Shown: positions 25,335 to 37,260, counted from the first letter of the stretch. The stretch: 64,000 bases of DNA from Aphelocoma coerulescens (GCF_041296385.1 NC_091023.1:3906924-3970923), one strand, 5' to 3'. Program-made: numbers and translations. The notes: generated by a model from the letters alone, not told the origin.

Positions 25335-28224
25335 TGCTGCTCCCTCCTCCTGGCCTCCTCTCAGCTGCTGCTGGCAGGACTCGAAGGCTTGGCTTCCACT
25401 GGTGGCACTCAGATCTTCCTCGGCCTCTCGTGGGACGCACAAGCTCCTCGGTCACTGGCAGCACCCAGACGCTCCTTGGTCACTTGGCAGGACTCAAAGG
25501 CTCCTCACTCGCTGGCAGCACTGAGAAGCTCCTCAGACACTGGCAGCGCTCGGAAGCTCCTCGGCTGCCAGTGTGTCACAGGCTGAGTGCTGTGGCACTA
25601 CCCAGCGCTGGTGGCCACAGTTACCTACCCACTGCAGGTGAGGTCATAGTGATCATGGCTGGTGACATCACAGGGCTCTAAGGGCACGCCCAGGAGCTCC
25701 CCCATCCACAGAGATGGACCCTGTGGCACAAAGCCGACCTGGCAGTGGGCTCAGTGCTCACCCAGCTGCCTTCCAGGCGGTCTCTGCTGGGGTGGGGCTG
25801 TGCCAGTCACACTCGCCAGGACCTGCTCTGCAGAGCTGCTTTCCATGGTGTGTCCTGGTGCCTGGGGCTGCACCTCCCCAGGGGCAGGACCCTGCATAGC
25901 CCTTGGTTGAACTTCAGGAGGTTCCATCAGCCCATTTCTCCAGCTTGTTGAGGTCCTTGTGGGCACAGAGTCATCCTCTGGTGTCTCTGCAGCTCCTCCC
26001 ACTGTAGGAAATTCAGCAAACTTGCTGAGGGTGCCCTGGGCCCCATTATTCAGGCCACTAGCAAGAAGGAAGTCCCAGTACTGGTGCCTGGGCTACACTT
26101 GTCAGACACTGAAATATTATCGTTTATGGCTTAAACATTTGCATGAAGGACTTTAAAAACTATATTACAAAAGCTGCAGAGAAGACTACCATACCCTGAA
26201 TGGGGCTCTGAGAGGCCCATCACCACTCACTGATGAAGATAAGACCAAGTAACAACTCAGGGCTGGGGAGATTCACAAAGCACAAGCTTAACACCTCCAA
26301 GGTGGAGACCACAGCCCCAGGCCTATCAGCTGCCAGGCTGGCACAGACCCTGCACCAAAGGGTGGAGGGAGAGAGGCTTTGGATGGGTGTTGGAAAAGCC
26401 TCTGGGCAGAGGCGCAGTGAGTGCCCGTCCTCCCCTGCGCAGAGGAGCCCAGCTGAGGGGCCCCTTCACCGGGGAAAAGCCGCAGCCATGGGAAGGACAG
26501 CAGGGGGGCTGTCATGGCCCATCAAAGGCCCCCCAAAGGGGCCCTCAGACCCTACAGCAGAGATGATGCAACAAATCCCCAGTGTTGCAAGGGACAGCGT
26601 CAAACTGGCCCCTGCAAGGGAGGCACGTGGGCATTCCCACCTGGCCCAAAGTGGGCATTAATCCCTGGGATTCTGTACTCTGCGGCGTGTGGCAGCGTGG
26701 TGCAGCGTGGCGCAGTGTGGCGTGGCACGGCGGCCGGGGACCCTCAGCACCAAGGAGAGCAGATGGAAGGGAGCAACGAGACGTCATTGGGAGTCTCGGA
26801 AGAGCGATACGCTTCCTTAGCCCTGTCACCTCTCTCCCTGTTCCCCGGCCCCCCCTTTTACTATTAAATAAAATACATCCCTTTTTTGGCACCAACATCT
26901 AACCTCGTTGGGGTTTTAATCTCAGTTTTGGATATATTTTGAACATTTCAAGTTCTTTCTGGTCTATACGCAGAGACATAATTTTTCTTTGCTCTTCTGG
27001 GTCTAAACTGGATCGTAACAACACTGCTGATGATCAGCCTCCACCTCAGCTTCACGCTGCTGATCAACACCCTCTACTTAAAAACCCGGAGTATCAACAG
27101 TTAAAATCACTTCCTCACAGGGCAGAGCCTATTTGCAAAGTTCCACCTTCCCCAAGCCACCTGCTTTCTCCGAGATCATGAGAAATGTCTGGCTGATCAT
27201 TTATCAGCCCCAGTGAGCATTTTCCCCTTCAAATACAACAGCTTTGGAATACAACAGAGAATCTGTACAATTGTTTGCCTCTTCTTCCACTTATCCTGAA
27301 AATACCATTGTAGCACTCCACACCGAAAGCACTGCAAGACACTGAGGTTGTTTGGCAGAGACTCTCCAGCTCCAGGCACCTCCAGGGCCCTGCTGCCGCT
27401 GCCACCATCCCTGCCAGCACAGCCCCGCTGTGCAGGGAATGGAAGAGGCTGTGATGACAACAGGCCACCCCTGCAGCACAGTTCTCCACCTGCAGCTGGG
27501 AGGCCTGCGGTCACAGCGCTGCTCCTAAGTACCGCTGTCAACAAATTCCACCAGTTCAAGGATTTCTGTAGGATTTTGCAGCGCTGAGAAGTTGATCTCG
27601 TCTGGATTCTGTGCTGGGGAATTGCTCTCCATGTTTTCGTCGCTGGCCACGTGGTCCCCGCGGGCCCCGCACGGGCGCCGGCTCCATTCAGCGCCTCTCT
27701 GTGTGCGGAGCGCCGAGAAAGAGAAACCGCTGCCGCCGCCTCTGCCCTTCTGCTCGCAGCAGAAGCTAAAAGTAATATTGAAGCACTCGGTGAATGTGAC
27801 CACCAGACACCCCTTATGACGACCTCCAGGACCAAAAAAGGACTTCCAGTAGAAGGCAAATGCATGCAAATTAGTTCTGGGAAAGTGGTGTTTGTGTATT
27901 AGCTGGGAGGCACATTGTGATGGATAGGTGTGATCGGGACGGAATAACAACGGACCCTGTTATGAAGTTTCACCACAGACGTCAGATTAAAGGAGATATT
28001 ATTCCGTGTGTCCGGCGCTAATAAAGAATGCCTGCTTTCTAATGCTTGAAATGAATAAAACAGTCTATTTACAACTAATTTTGCTATCAATATGCTACTC
28101 TCTACCTAAGTTCCTATGACTATGAGCTTTCCCTCCCACAGCTCCCACTCCCTCAGTCTTGCGGTGACGAGCAAGCAGGCAGAAGAAACCAGGCGAAGTT
28201 CTTCTCGGCATCCTGGTTTTCAGT

Positions 28225-28749
28225 TCAGAAAGGCCATCGAAGCTGCCAATCCGGGGGGAGCACGGTGGGACGGCGCCCGTTGTCCCCTCCGCCCAGCGCT
28301 TCCCGTTCGCTCAGCGGCCACCTGCTCTCCTGCTGCCCGTTTCTGTCCAGCTCCTGCAGCTCTCTCCGGGCCCGCTGGCGGGGCACAGGGCTCGGCGGCC
28401 GATCCCCAGCAGCCAATCTTCGGCGCCGGCCACCTCCAGCAGCTGCCTCCTGCTGCTGCTCCTGCTGCTGCCGCTGCCGCCACCGCGCCACGAAGGGATG
28501 GAGGCGGCGGCGCCGCGGGGCCAGCGCGGCACGGTTGTCCCGGCCCTGCAGCAGGCGGATGGCCCCAATGGGCTCTCGGCAGATGGGGCAGGTGGCAGCG
28601 GCGTCGGGGGCAGCCCGGGGCTGGATGCAGGCGTGGCAGAACACGTGTCCGCAGGGCTCCAGGGCAGCGGGGCTTTGGAGGGGATCCACGCAGATGCGGC
28701 AGATCCTGACGGCTCGCGGCGCTGCTGGCTCTTGCCGGGCCTCCTCCAT
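28225..28749 (-). CDS. RING-finger protein, array copy 9 (last unit)
   Basis: Intact 174-codon copy with Asp135, as in copies 1 and 2. Immediately 3' of the stop (plus-strand 28,216-28,225) the sequence differs by a 2-bp insertion plus substitutions from every other unit. This truncates overlapping shadow frames but leaves the RING frame and its TGA untouched. It is the copy next to the array edge. Confidence 0.6.
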   Translation of the reverse strand: MEEARQEPAAPRAVRICRICVDPLQSPAALEPCGHVFCHACIQPRAAPDAAATCPICREPIGAIRLLQGRDNRAALAPRRRRLHPFVARWRQRQQQEQQQEAAAGGGRRRRLAAGDRPPSPVPRQRARRELQELDRNGQQESRWPLSEREALGGGDNGRRPTVLPPDWQLRWPF

Positions 28750-29330
28750 TGCTGCTCCCTCCTCCTGGCCTCCTCTCAGCTGCTGCTGGCAGGACTCGAA
28801 GGCTTGGCTTCCACTGGTGGCACTCAGATCTTCCTCGGCCTCTCGTGGGACGCACAAGCTCCTCGGTCACTGGCAGCACCCAGACGCTCCTTGGTCACTT
28901 CGCAGGACTCAAAGGCTCCTCACTCGCTGGCAGCACTGAGAAGCTCCTCAGACACTGGCAGCGCTCGGAAGCTCCTCGGCTGCCAGTGTGTCACAGGCTG
29001 AGTGCTGTGGCACTACCCAGCGCTGGTGGCCACAGTTACCTACCCACTGCAGGTGAGGTCATAGTGATCATGGCTGGTGACATCACAGGGCTCTAAGGGC
29101 ACGCCCAGGAGCTCCCCCATCCACAGAGATGGACCCTGTGGCACAAAGCCGACCTGGCAGTGGGCTCAGTGCTCACCCAGCTGCCTTCCAGGCGGTCTCT
29201 GCTGGGGTGGGGCTGTGCCAGTCACACTCGCCAGGACCTGCTCTGCAGAGCTGCTTTCCATGGTGTGTCCTGGTGCCTGGGGCTGCACCTCCCCAGGGGC
29301 AGGACCCTGCATAGCCCTTGGTTGAACTTT

Positions 29331-29405
29331 AGGAGGTTCTGTCGGCCCGTTTCTCCAGCCTGTCAAGGTCCCTGTGGGTGCAGCACCATCTCCTGGTGCC
29401 TCAGG
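29331..29405. repeat. diverged stub of the array unit
   Basis: Homology to the unit continues for about 75 bp past 29,330, but identity falls abruptly from near-perfect to roughly 75% by eye. It then stops where LTR-like DNA begins. This is the non-homogenised edge of the array. Confidence 0.7.
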
Positions 29406-30066
29406 CACTATATAGAGAACTGGGACTTACTTTCTCTTTTGGGCTTTTTCCTACACTTTAACCCCACACCCTGTGTCTGCCTGATCCCCATAGCTCCTGC
29501 CACAGCTTCGAAGTTTTTGCTACACTTTGTTTGCCACCATGGGTGTGCCCGTCTCTGCCGTTCCCGCTCCTGCTCCGAGGCTCCTGCTGCAGCCCATTTC
29601 GCCATCCGGAGGGGCACCGGTGCCCCTGTGGGTAAAGGAATGTAAAACAAGCCCCTTTTTTCTCTCTCCCTCCCCTCGCCCCAGCCGCCATCACCCTGTG
29701 AGGGGAGAGGCGGCCGAGCTGGCGGCACAGCGCCCCCTGCAGGCGGGGAAGCACCGCCCCGCCCTGCCGGGAGCCACCAGCGCCCCTGGCGGCCGCGGGT
29801 GGAACTGCAGCGAGGGGAAGGTGCCTGCGGCCGGGAGCGGCTGGCACCGGGCTCCTGGTTCTGTTTGTTGGTGCTGCCTCTCTGGTTGTTTGTTTGTCTT
29901 GTTATATATATATATACTAGTAAAGAACTGGTATTCCTTTTCCTGTATCTCTGCCTGAAAGCCCCATAATTTCAAAGTTGTAATAATTTAGGGGAAGGGG
30001 GTCATATTTTCCATCCCAGGAAGGTTCCCACCTTCTTTGGCAGACACCTTTTAAACCAAGACAACA
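29405..30066 (+). mobile_element. probable solo LTR of an endogenous retrovirus
   Basis: The segment has an avian LTR layout: a GC-rich U3-like part, a TATATATATATA run (about 29,903-29,914), then a 3' part reading AAAGCCCC..AATTT and ending AAACCAAGACAACA. From family knowledge this resembles common passerine ERV LTRs. No gag, pol or env frame adjoins it, so a solo LTR is most likely. The 5' boundary is approximate. Confidence 0.5.
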
Positions 30067-31460
30067 TGGAACGGTGACTTGGGAAGGCAAATGGCATCAC
30101 TCCACACATCCCCTTCTTCCTCCTTCTTCCCCCCAGGTTTATATACTGAGCATGATGCCATAAGGTCTGGAATATCCCTTGGGTCAGTTGGGGTCACCTG
30201 TCCCGGGTGTGTCCCCCCCCAACTTCCCATGCACTTCCAGCACTCTCCCCAGCATGGCCATACAAGGCGCAGGAAAGGCCTTGGCTCTGTGTAAGCTCTG
30301 TTCAGCAATAACAAAAACATTTGTAGATTAGCAAACCCATGTTCAGCACAAATCCAAAACATATTCACACCATCCATTGGGAAATTAACTCTACTCCAGC
30401 CAAAACCAACACACCTACATAACCGGAAATTTTATTCAAGTTGGTGATAAAACAGAAATACATTAATATCTTTTTGTCAATTTCAATACTCTGACATTTA
30501 TTTGGAAACCAGTACTAGTTACAGATATTCTGCCACATGAAAGGGAATTTTCAATTTTCCATCCATATATTTTAAAGCATCTTTGTAATCTCCCAACATT
30601 CACAATGTCCCCCATCTTAAGAGAATTAGGTAGGATTTCTCCTTTTCCTCATGCTCATCCTGATTATATAAAGGTTTATTGCTTTCTTCATAGCCATTTT
30701 TCAATTCATATCTTTTAATCCTAAACCAGGATTTTTCAACTCTCAGACTGCTGAAAACCATAATTTGATTAAACAGCCATTTTTTATATGAATAGAACAG
30801 ACCAAAAAGAAGTGCAGACCCAAGTTTCCCTGTATCCTGACTCCTCAGTCTGTACCACATGATCACAGTGGTCAGAAATGAGCCCAGGCAGCAGTGACCC
30901 TGCTCGTGCCATAAGCACCCCCAAGGCTTTTACAGTGACCCACAATGAATGAAGGTGTTGATAAAGTGAACTGAGGAAGTGTTTTTCAGCTATTAGGGCA
31001 CTCCTCTGGGTCTGGGAAACTGCAGATCTGGAACTTGACCTACCACTTCCTGGCAGATGCTCTTCGCAGCAGATGGCCACTTCTCTCACCTGGACCTCTG
31101 GTTTACCTACCTGAGCATGGGATCTTTTTCCACTGCTCAGGGAGAGGAGTCCTTCCCCTGCTGCACCATGGGGTCCCTGCCATGGGAGGCAGTTCTCCGT
31201 GAACTTCTCCAGCTTGGTTCCACTCTCATGAGCAGCAGTCCTGCCAAATCTGCTGCAGCGTGAGTCCCTCCCACGGGCACACAGTCCTCCCAAAACTGCT
31301 GTGGCATGGGTCACTCTTCCACGGGGTGCAGTCCTCCAAGGACAGGCTGCTCCAGCCTGGGACCAGGGCCCCCCCCCTCTTTCCACTGGGTCTGCCACTG
31401 GATCACAGCCTCCTCCAGGCATCCACCCCCTCTGGCACAGGCACCTCCCCATGGGCTGTG
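30067..31460. other. intergenic, no supported gene
   Basis: No gene is recognised. The only long frames run into the 40-bp minisatellite and change register with it. The AT-rich part (30,400-30,900) may be a relic of retroviral internal sequence, but I could not identify a protein. Confidence 0.5.
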
Positions 31461-31780
31461 GGTGGATCTCTGCATCCCCCGTGGATCCCCAGGGGCTGTG
31501 GGTGGATCTCTGCATCCCCCATGGATCCCCAGGGGCTGTGGGTGGATCTCTGCATCCCTCGTGGATCCCCAGGGGCTGTGGGTGGATCTCTGCATCCCCC
31601 ATGGATCCCCAGGGGCTGTGGGTGGATCTCTGCATCCCTCGTGGATCTCCAGGGGCTGTGGGTGGATCTCTGCATCCCTCGTGGATCCCCAGGGGCTGTG
31701 GGTGGATCTCTGCATCCCCCGTGGATCCCCAGGGGCTGTGGGTGGATCTCTGCATCCCCTGGGGATCCCCAGGGGCTGCA
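31461..31780. repeat. 40-bp minisatellite, 8 copies
   Basis: Eight contiguous copies start at 31461, 31501, 31541, 31581, 31621, 31661, 31701 and 31741. Each begins GGTGGATCTCTGCATCC and ends AGGGGCTGTG, with a few internal substitutions (CCC/CTC, CGTGG/CATGG); the last copy is degenerate. Because 40 is not divisible by three, all frames stay open and produce spurious periodic proteins on both strands. Confidence 0.95.
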
Positions 31781-33170
31781 GGGGCCCAGCTGCTTCACCA
31801 TGGTCATCACCACGGCCTGCAGAGGCATCCTGGCTCTGGTGCCTGGAGCACCTCCTGCCCCTCCTTCCCCGCTGACCTTGGTGTCTCCATGTTGTTTCCC
31901 TCACATGTTCTCAACTCCTCCTCTTCTCTGGCTGGAATTAACAGTGTGCCCCCCTTTGTTTTGATTTTCTTCTTAAATCTGTTATCACAGAGATGTTACC
32001 AACATCTCTAATTGGCCCAGGCTTGGCCAGCAGCATGTCCATCTTCAGAGCCATCAGGGACTGGCTCTGCTGGATGTGGTGGAAGCTTCCAGCAGTTTCT
32101 CACAGAGCTGTGGCCCCCTTGCTACCAAAAACCAGGCTCTGCAAAACCAACACACTGCTGAACTGCAGAAGTAGGTCCACAGCACAGGGAGCCACTTGCA
32201 AGTCCCAAGGGGAAGGAGTTCAGTTTGCTTTCTGTCACACCTGAACTTCAGACTCTGAGGCTTCCTGGTGAAAACAGCCTTCAGCTGTACCTGTGCTGAA
32301 GCTGTGCTTTCAGCAGCACTCTTGGCTCACTTGCCAGAGCTCAGCATCCTGTACTTGACTGACATACATCTTACATGTATTCTGCCCTGACGCCTGTGAA
32401 GATTCACCTCCTCAAGGAGACCAGGGTGTTACCAAACCCATTTCATCTACAGAGAGAAGTCTGGTGATTGCTGCTACTGCCAGTACGACTGTATGGCCAG
32501 AGCCTCCTCCCACTAAGGAAGATTCTGTTCTCACCTGTATAAAAGCAGGTCATTTGCTGGTCAGACTTTTAGAGAAGTCTCTTCAGGCTTCTCCATTCCT
32601 ATTCCACCTACACACTGGATGGGAAAAAAGAGCACAGACACCTGCCACCAAATGGAGCAAAACAACTTTCTGGATGTCAAGACAAAGAGATCTCTGCCCA
32701 GAGACTGTGGGCAAAAAGCATTCAGTGTGGGCTATGAGAGACAAGTGTGTGTCTGGGGACACTGGGGCAAGGAGGTTGGCATCAGCATGAAGGTGCATTT
32801 GTGAAGGCCATGGGGTGTCAGAATAAAAAGAAAATACAACAGTGTGTGTCCACAGGGGTGAGAGGGAGAGGAAATAAAACAAGCAGACAACTCCGAAGTG
32901 CTGTCTGGTGAAATGTGTCATGTTCCAGAGGACAATGAAGCTTTGCAGAGGTAGGGACAGCATGTTTTACCTGCTCAAGCATCCTCCTGAGGTCAGCGTT
33001 GAATTTATTACTTTGTATTCTCTTCTTCCAGGGTTGCAACTACGCCCTGTAGACATTCCAGGATCATCTCTGAGAGTCATGACAGTTGTTTCCGTCCTGT
33101 GATGGCCTGCTGGGTATTCAGAGAGATTATGTGAGCTGGTGCCACGTGAACATTAGAACGGTGCTAGAAA
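31781..33170. other. intergenic, no supported gene
   Basis: No recognisable coding, RNA or repeat feature. Short frames here show no domain or splice support. Confidence 0.5.
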
Positions 33171-33419
33171 CAACATGTCAGGGAGAGTGACTGGACCAGG
33201 AACGGTCAGTGTTAAGCCACTTCTTCTCCAAGAGACACCAAGGGGGGCAGTGCCGGGAAAGAAGAGGCACTGGGGCAAGGGGGTGGTAACGGGACAAGAG
33301 GCACGGAGAAGCGGGGACGAGAGGCACCGTGGGACGAGGCTGGAGAGGAGACACGGGGGCTTAACGCGGGGGAACGAAGAGGCACGGGGAGGGGGTTGTT
33401 GGTAAGGAAGGGGGTTAAA

Positions 33420-33830
33420 GAGGGAGGTCCCGAGCCCAGCGGAGCTACCGGGGCCTAGCGGTACCTGCCGAGGCCGCGCCCCGGGCTCTGGCAGGGACGC
33501 CGGCGCGGCCCCGGAGCCGAGGCGTCGCCAGGGCCGCGCCCCGGGTTTGTTGTTAGCAGCGGCCGCGATGGCGGAGCGGGCGCCCCTGCCCGACTCGGTG
33601 CTGGTGCAGGTCCTGGCGCTGCTGCCGCTGCGGGACCGGCTGCGAGCGGCCAGGTAGGGTCTCCCCGGGCGGGACCGGCCGCCTGCCGCTTCCCCGGCCC
33701 GGCGCTGACGGCTGCTCGCCTCCCCGCAGGGTCTGCCGGCGGTGGCAGCAGCTGGCGCAGGACCGAGCGGTCTGGACACATGTGGATCTGAGCCCTCACC
33801 GGGTACGGGCCGCCTGTCCGCACAGCGGGG
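33420..33830 (+). promoter_or_regulatory. FBXL12-like CpG-island promoter
   Basis: A GC- and CpG-dense stretch surrounds the start codon and first intron of the FBXL12-like gene, without an obvious TATA box. This is typical of a vertebrate housekeeping promoter. It is preceded by a degenerate GGGACnAGAGGCAC-type minisatellite (about 33,230-33,350). Confidence 0.6.
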
Positions 33831-34816
33831 CGGGGGGCGGACACAGTTCCGCTGTGGGCAGGAGGGATGGGGGGAGGCGAGACCACCCCACTGTGGACAG
33901 GGACTGAGACTGGGGCGGGGGGTGGTGGTCAGATCACCCCGCTGCAGGCAGAAGCTGAGGGGAATGGGGGGAACCACCCCACTGCGACAGGGGTGCCTTT
34001 CCCCACGCCATCCCCTGGAGCTAGGCCCTTTCATCCCCCCAGATCACCCGCCGCACGCTGTGGCACCTGGTGCGCCACCGCCTCCCTGACAGCCTGTGCA
34101 CCCTGCGGATGCGGGGCATGCCTCGCTCGGGCGGCAAGCAGCGGCTCCTCTCACCGGCACTGCTGGCTGCCCTTCGGAAGCGCTGTCCCCAGCTCCATCG
34201 GCTGTGCCTGACCGAGACAGACCTCCGCCATGTCCCGTACGAGAGCATGCCCTCTTCTGTCACCACACTGGAGCTGAGCCTCTGCGACATCCCCGATGCC
34301 TGGTTCTGCGTCTCCCCTTCGGTGCCACCACCACAGGTACAACACCTCACTATCCACAGCATTCCCACCTTTTCTGACCATCATCTTCTTGACATTTCCT
34401 CACAGAACCACTTGAAGACACTGAGCCTTTGTGGCACCTACCGCATCACTGATATGGGGATCCAAGCAGCAGCTCCACACCTGGAAGAGCTTGAACGTCT
34501 GATTCTGCGGCACTGCATCATTGGCGATGCTGCCATGGTATTCATTGGGCGCCACATGAAGCAGCTCCGCTACCTGGAAATCAGCAATGCCTACTTTCTG
34601 ACAAACAGGGGGCTGGTTGCTATTGTGACACTGGAGCACCTGGAGACCCTGTGCCTTGATCTCTATGATTTGGTCTCCCTTGGTACTGTTATTGCTTTGT
34701 TGCAAGTGCTGCCTCGCCTGAACCACCTCAAATTAGGTGGAACTTGCTTTGAAGATGAACTCCTCGATAAAATTCAGGAGAATTTTCCACATTGCACCAT
34801 ATCTCACACTCCTTGA
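33568..34816 (+). CDS. FBXL12: F-box/LRR protein 12-like, complete, 3 exons
   Basis: Exons are 33568-33653, 33730-33802 and 34043-34816, joined by GT-AG introns of 76 and 240 bp. They give 310 residues (human FBXL12 is about 326). Residues 7-50 form an F-box (LPDSVLVQVLALLPLRDR, then VCRRW, and WTHVDLS at 44-50), which docks SKP1. The rest is leucine-rich repeats, including LCGTYRITD, which matches the LGGTYRVTE position of FBXL12. The family role is substrate receptor of an SCF (SKP1-CUL1-F-box) ubiquitin ligase. A CACAG|GTAC...CACAG pair inside exon 3 (about 34,335-34,405) looks like a mini-intron, but the sequence between aligns with FBXL12 at equal length, so I keep it as coding. The start has a GCGATGG context in a CpG island. 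An avian FBXL12 paralogue rather than the strict orthologue is possible. Confidence 0.88.
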
Positions 34817-37079
34817 TAGCCTGAAGTGCAATCCTTCCTTACTACACCTGAAGTGCTCCTTTTGTTTTGGTAAAGCCTGTTTTCCTGTATGTAGCTGTGG
34901 GACAGAATTCCCATTGGCCTTAAAATATTACATTTTTTCACATAAATATGTTAACAAGCTGTCATGTAAATAAGTTTGTTAACAAGCTTTTGGTAGGATT
35001 CCCCGCTCCTTGTTTTCCATGGATCAGAGGAATAGGAAAGCTGGGAAGCACACCCAGCTGTTGGGAACCCCACTGACCAAAAACTGGCTGGGGTGATGAC
35101 AAGTTTAAGCTCTGTCTTCTCCTCTTTCTCCACTGCTGAGGACCAGGCAGCAGTGTAATGAGTGTAGAATTCAAGGAGTGAAGTGAGACACCCTGCTGTC
35201 ACTGAAAAAGCAGACCTGGCAGCCAAAACCTCATGATTTCCAATTCCTTCTCCTTTCCTTGAAATTTGGATCTTCAAGTCACTTGTCAGACTGGTCATGA
35301 GGATTCCTGAACACCTGGTCCCAAGAGCCAGACATCCTGTTTGCCCCTGGGCATTGCTGGGGCTGTCGTTACCTCTGGGTTTTGCTGGTAACATCCACGT
35401 TTTCTCATCATCTGTTGTCTCCATTCACTTCCTCTTCCTCCCTCATCCCCCAATTTCTTAACACCAGATAACCGCCCACATGTTGTTATGTTGTTATTAT
35501 TAATTTTTATTCTATATTTTAAAGCGAATATTGTATTTATTTTAAAAAACTTGCAAGCTTTTAACTTTAATTTGAACCCCTGTTTTTAGGGCTTGGGAGT
35601 TTTTTAACCTGCTTCGGCATCTCTCCTGCCCCTTAGGACTGCCTTCCTTTTGACAAGAGCATCCTACAGGAAACGGAGCAGGACAACTAATGCCTCAGTT
35701 GAGCTTTTTCTGCCTTGTTTTCATCCCAAACGCCCCCTGCCCTCCATTCAGCTGCAGCCCATGCAATAAACCTTTGGGTTTTAGACAGTGCTGGATGGCA
35801 GTGACCCTCCCTGTGGTGAAATCCTCATTGCTGTCGGGTGGCCTTTGTGCCCTGGACTCTTTTTTGTTCCTAAACCCAGTCTCAGGGTAGCTTCAGGTAA
35901 AAGGTAAAATGTGCTTTGGAAAGCATCCCAAGGCTGCTGACTTAGTAACTACCACTCCGTGTTTATCCCAGGCAAGGAGATTAACACTGGTGGAATTAGC
36001 CTCATTAAAACCTCCAGCATTATCTGTTCCAGCACTCTCTGGGATGGGGAGGGACAGTATGACAGGAAAAGGGAAAATTAAAACCAGTAAAAATCCATCA
36101 GTCAGTCAAGGCACAGTGAGATGCAGCAAGAACCTCGATGTTCTCCTGATCTTTGTACCAGGATCTTTGCAGTCCTGATGGCACAACAACAGACTTTAAC
36201 ATCCCCACAGTCACAACATGCCAGTTTTCCATTAACTAACTGCTAAACAGGGGACAGCAATTACAAGTTGATATGGTGCAAAGTGGAGTGTTTCAGGTTT
36301 GGAAGCAGGAGGGGAGCTGTAAATATTGGATGACTATGGGCAAATTAGGGGCATAAAAGACTGAAAGGTCTTTAATCAGAAGTTCTGGTTCTACTCACCC
36401 TCCCCACATACCTGCTTGAAGCTCTTTGGAGGGCTGTTCTTGATCTTTGTTTCTTCTGATTTCCAAATTCAAGGGGTTTCTACTCAGTTCATCTCCATTT
36501 CATCTTTTGCTGACTTGAGCGTTTCTTCCCCCAACCCCACCTTCTAGGTATTCATATGCACATCATTACATCAAAGCCCAAATGTTTTTAAAAATACATA
36601 ATAAATGTCCAACAGAGACAGCTAAACCTTCAGCAAAGCCAGGACATGGAACTGGTCTTAGCATTCTCAAAGGAGTAGCAGTCCACAGCCCTCTAAGTGA
36701 ATAGAAAACTCAGAGAAGCCATAACATTTGGGGTTATCAGTCATTGCAGGGAACAACCATTGATTACCAAGCTGCTGCTTTGCCTCTTCACACAAACTTG
36801 CACACATGTACCACGATTTCATACATGTATGTATTTAATATTCAGACCCAGGTCTTTTATCAGACCCAAATCCATTTTATTTTCTCGGCCATGTGTATCT
36901 GCTCGTGCCTTCTGTGGTAATTTCCAAAGTATTTCCTATCTTCCAGACCCGCTCATTTTCACACTTGGAGTAAACCCTCTCAGAAACCAGAGAATTTGTC
37001 CCTTTTAAAATCCAAACAGATGGGGAAGAATCACAATAAAAGCACTGCCTGAGGGATGATGGGGGACGGGACGAGGTGA
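34817..37079. other. FBXL12 3' flank, no further gene
   Basis: The first kilobase is probably FBXL12 3' UTR. The remainder is AT-rich with no recognised gene or named repeat. Confidence 0.5.
35765..35770 (+). terminator. candidate FBXL12-like poly(A) signal
   Basis: AATAAA lies about 950 bp after the stop and is followed by GT-rich DNA. It is the first canonical hexamer I noticed downstream. Actual use is not shown by sequence. Confidence 0.4.
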
Positions 37080-37260
37080 GACCGGAGATGTGACACCGGG
37101 AACACCGGGGAGGAACGAAGAGGCACCGGCAGCCGGGGCGTGATAGGGACAGGGGGCAAGGGGCACCGAGCAGGTGACAGAGGGACAAGAGGCACCGTGG
37201 GACGAGGCTGGAGAGGAGACATGGGGGCTTAACGCAGGGGAACGAAGAGGCACGAGGAGG
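37080..37260. repeat. GGGACnAGAGGCAC degenerate minisatellite
   Basis: Imperfect copies of a G/A-rich motif around GACGAGAGGCACCG precede the duplicated FBXL12 promoter, as they do the original at about 33,230-33,390. The motif may have seeded the duplication. Confidence 0.45.

Larger units (their letters stand above)
1..29330. repeat. 3,413-bp macrosatellite array (about 8.6 units)
   Basis: Homologous landmarks recur every 3,413 bp without exception. For example, the RING ORF stop lies at 919, 4332, 7745, 11158, 14571, 17984, 21397, 24810 and 28225. The array is already running at base 1, so it continues left of the window; its right edge is near 29,330. By eye, units differ at only a handful of positions, so identity exceeds 99%. 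Each unit holds (unit 1 coordinates) a candidate minus-strand small exon (221-328), AATAAA-bearing LTR-like DNA (600-800), the minus-strand RING ORF (919-1443), a 28-bp minisatellite (1476-1671) and a second AATAAA segment (2840-3060). The constant length with almost no indels implies recent amplification or continuing homogenisation. The period and copies are seen directly; mechanism is inferred. Confidence 0.97.

Noticed and set aside
1..29330. CRISPR array or bacterial-type repeat
   Set aside because: The repeat unit is 3.4 kb, eukaryotic in composition, without short direct repeats and spacers.
30784..31904. Frames of 189-323 codons with repeated DPPTAPGD- or VDLCIP-type peptides
   Set aside because: They are produced by the 40-bp minisatellite, open in several frames on both strands, with no independent coding evidence.
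34336..34405. 70-bp mini-intron inside FBXL12 exon 3 (GT...CACAG)
   Set aside because: Removing it would delete a segment that aligns without gaps to known FBXL12 (PTFSDHHL / PAFRDEHL), and the frame is open across it.
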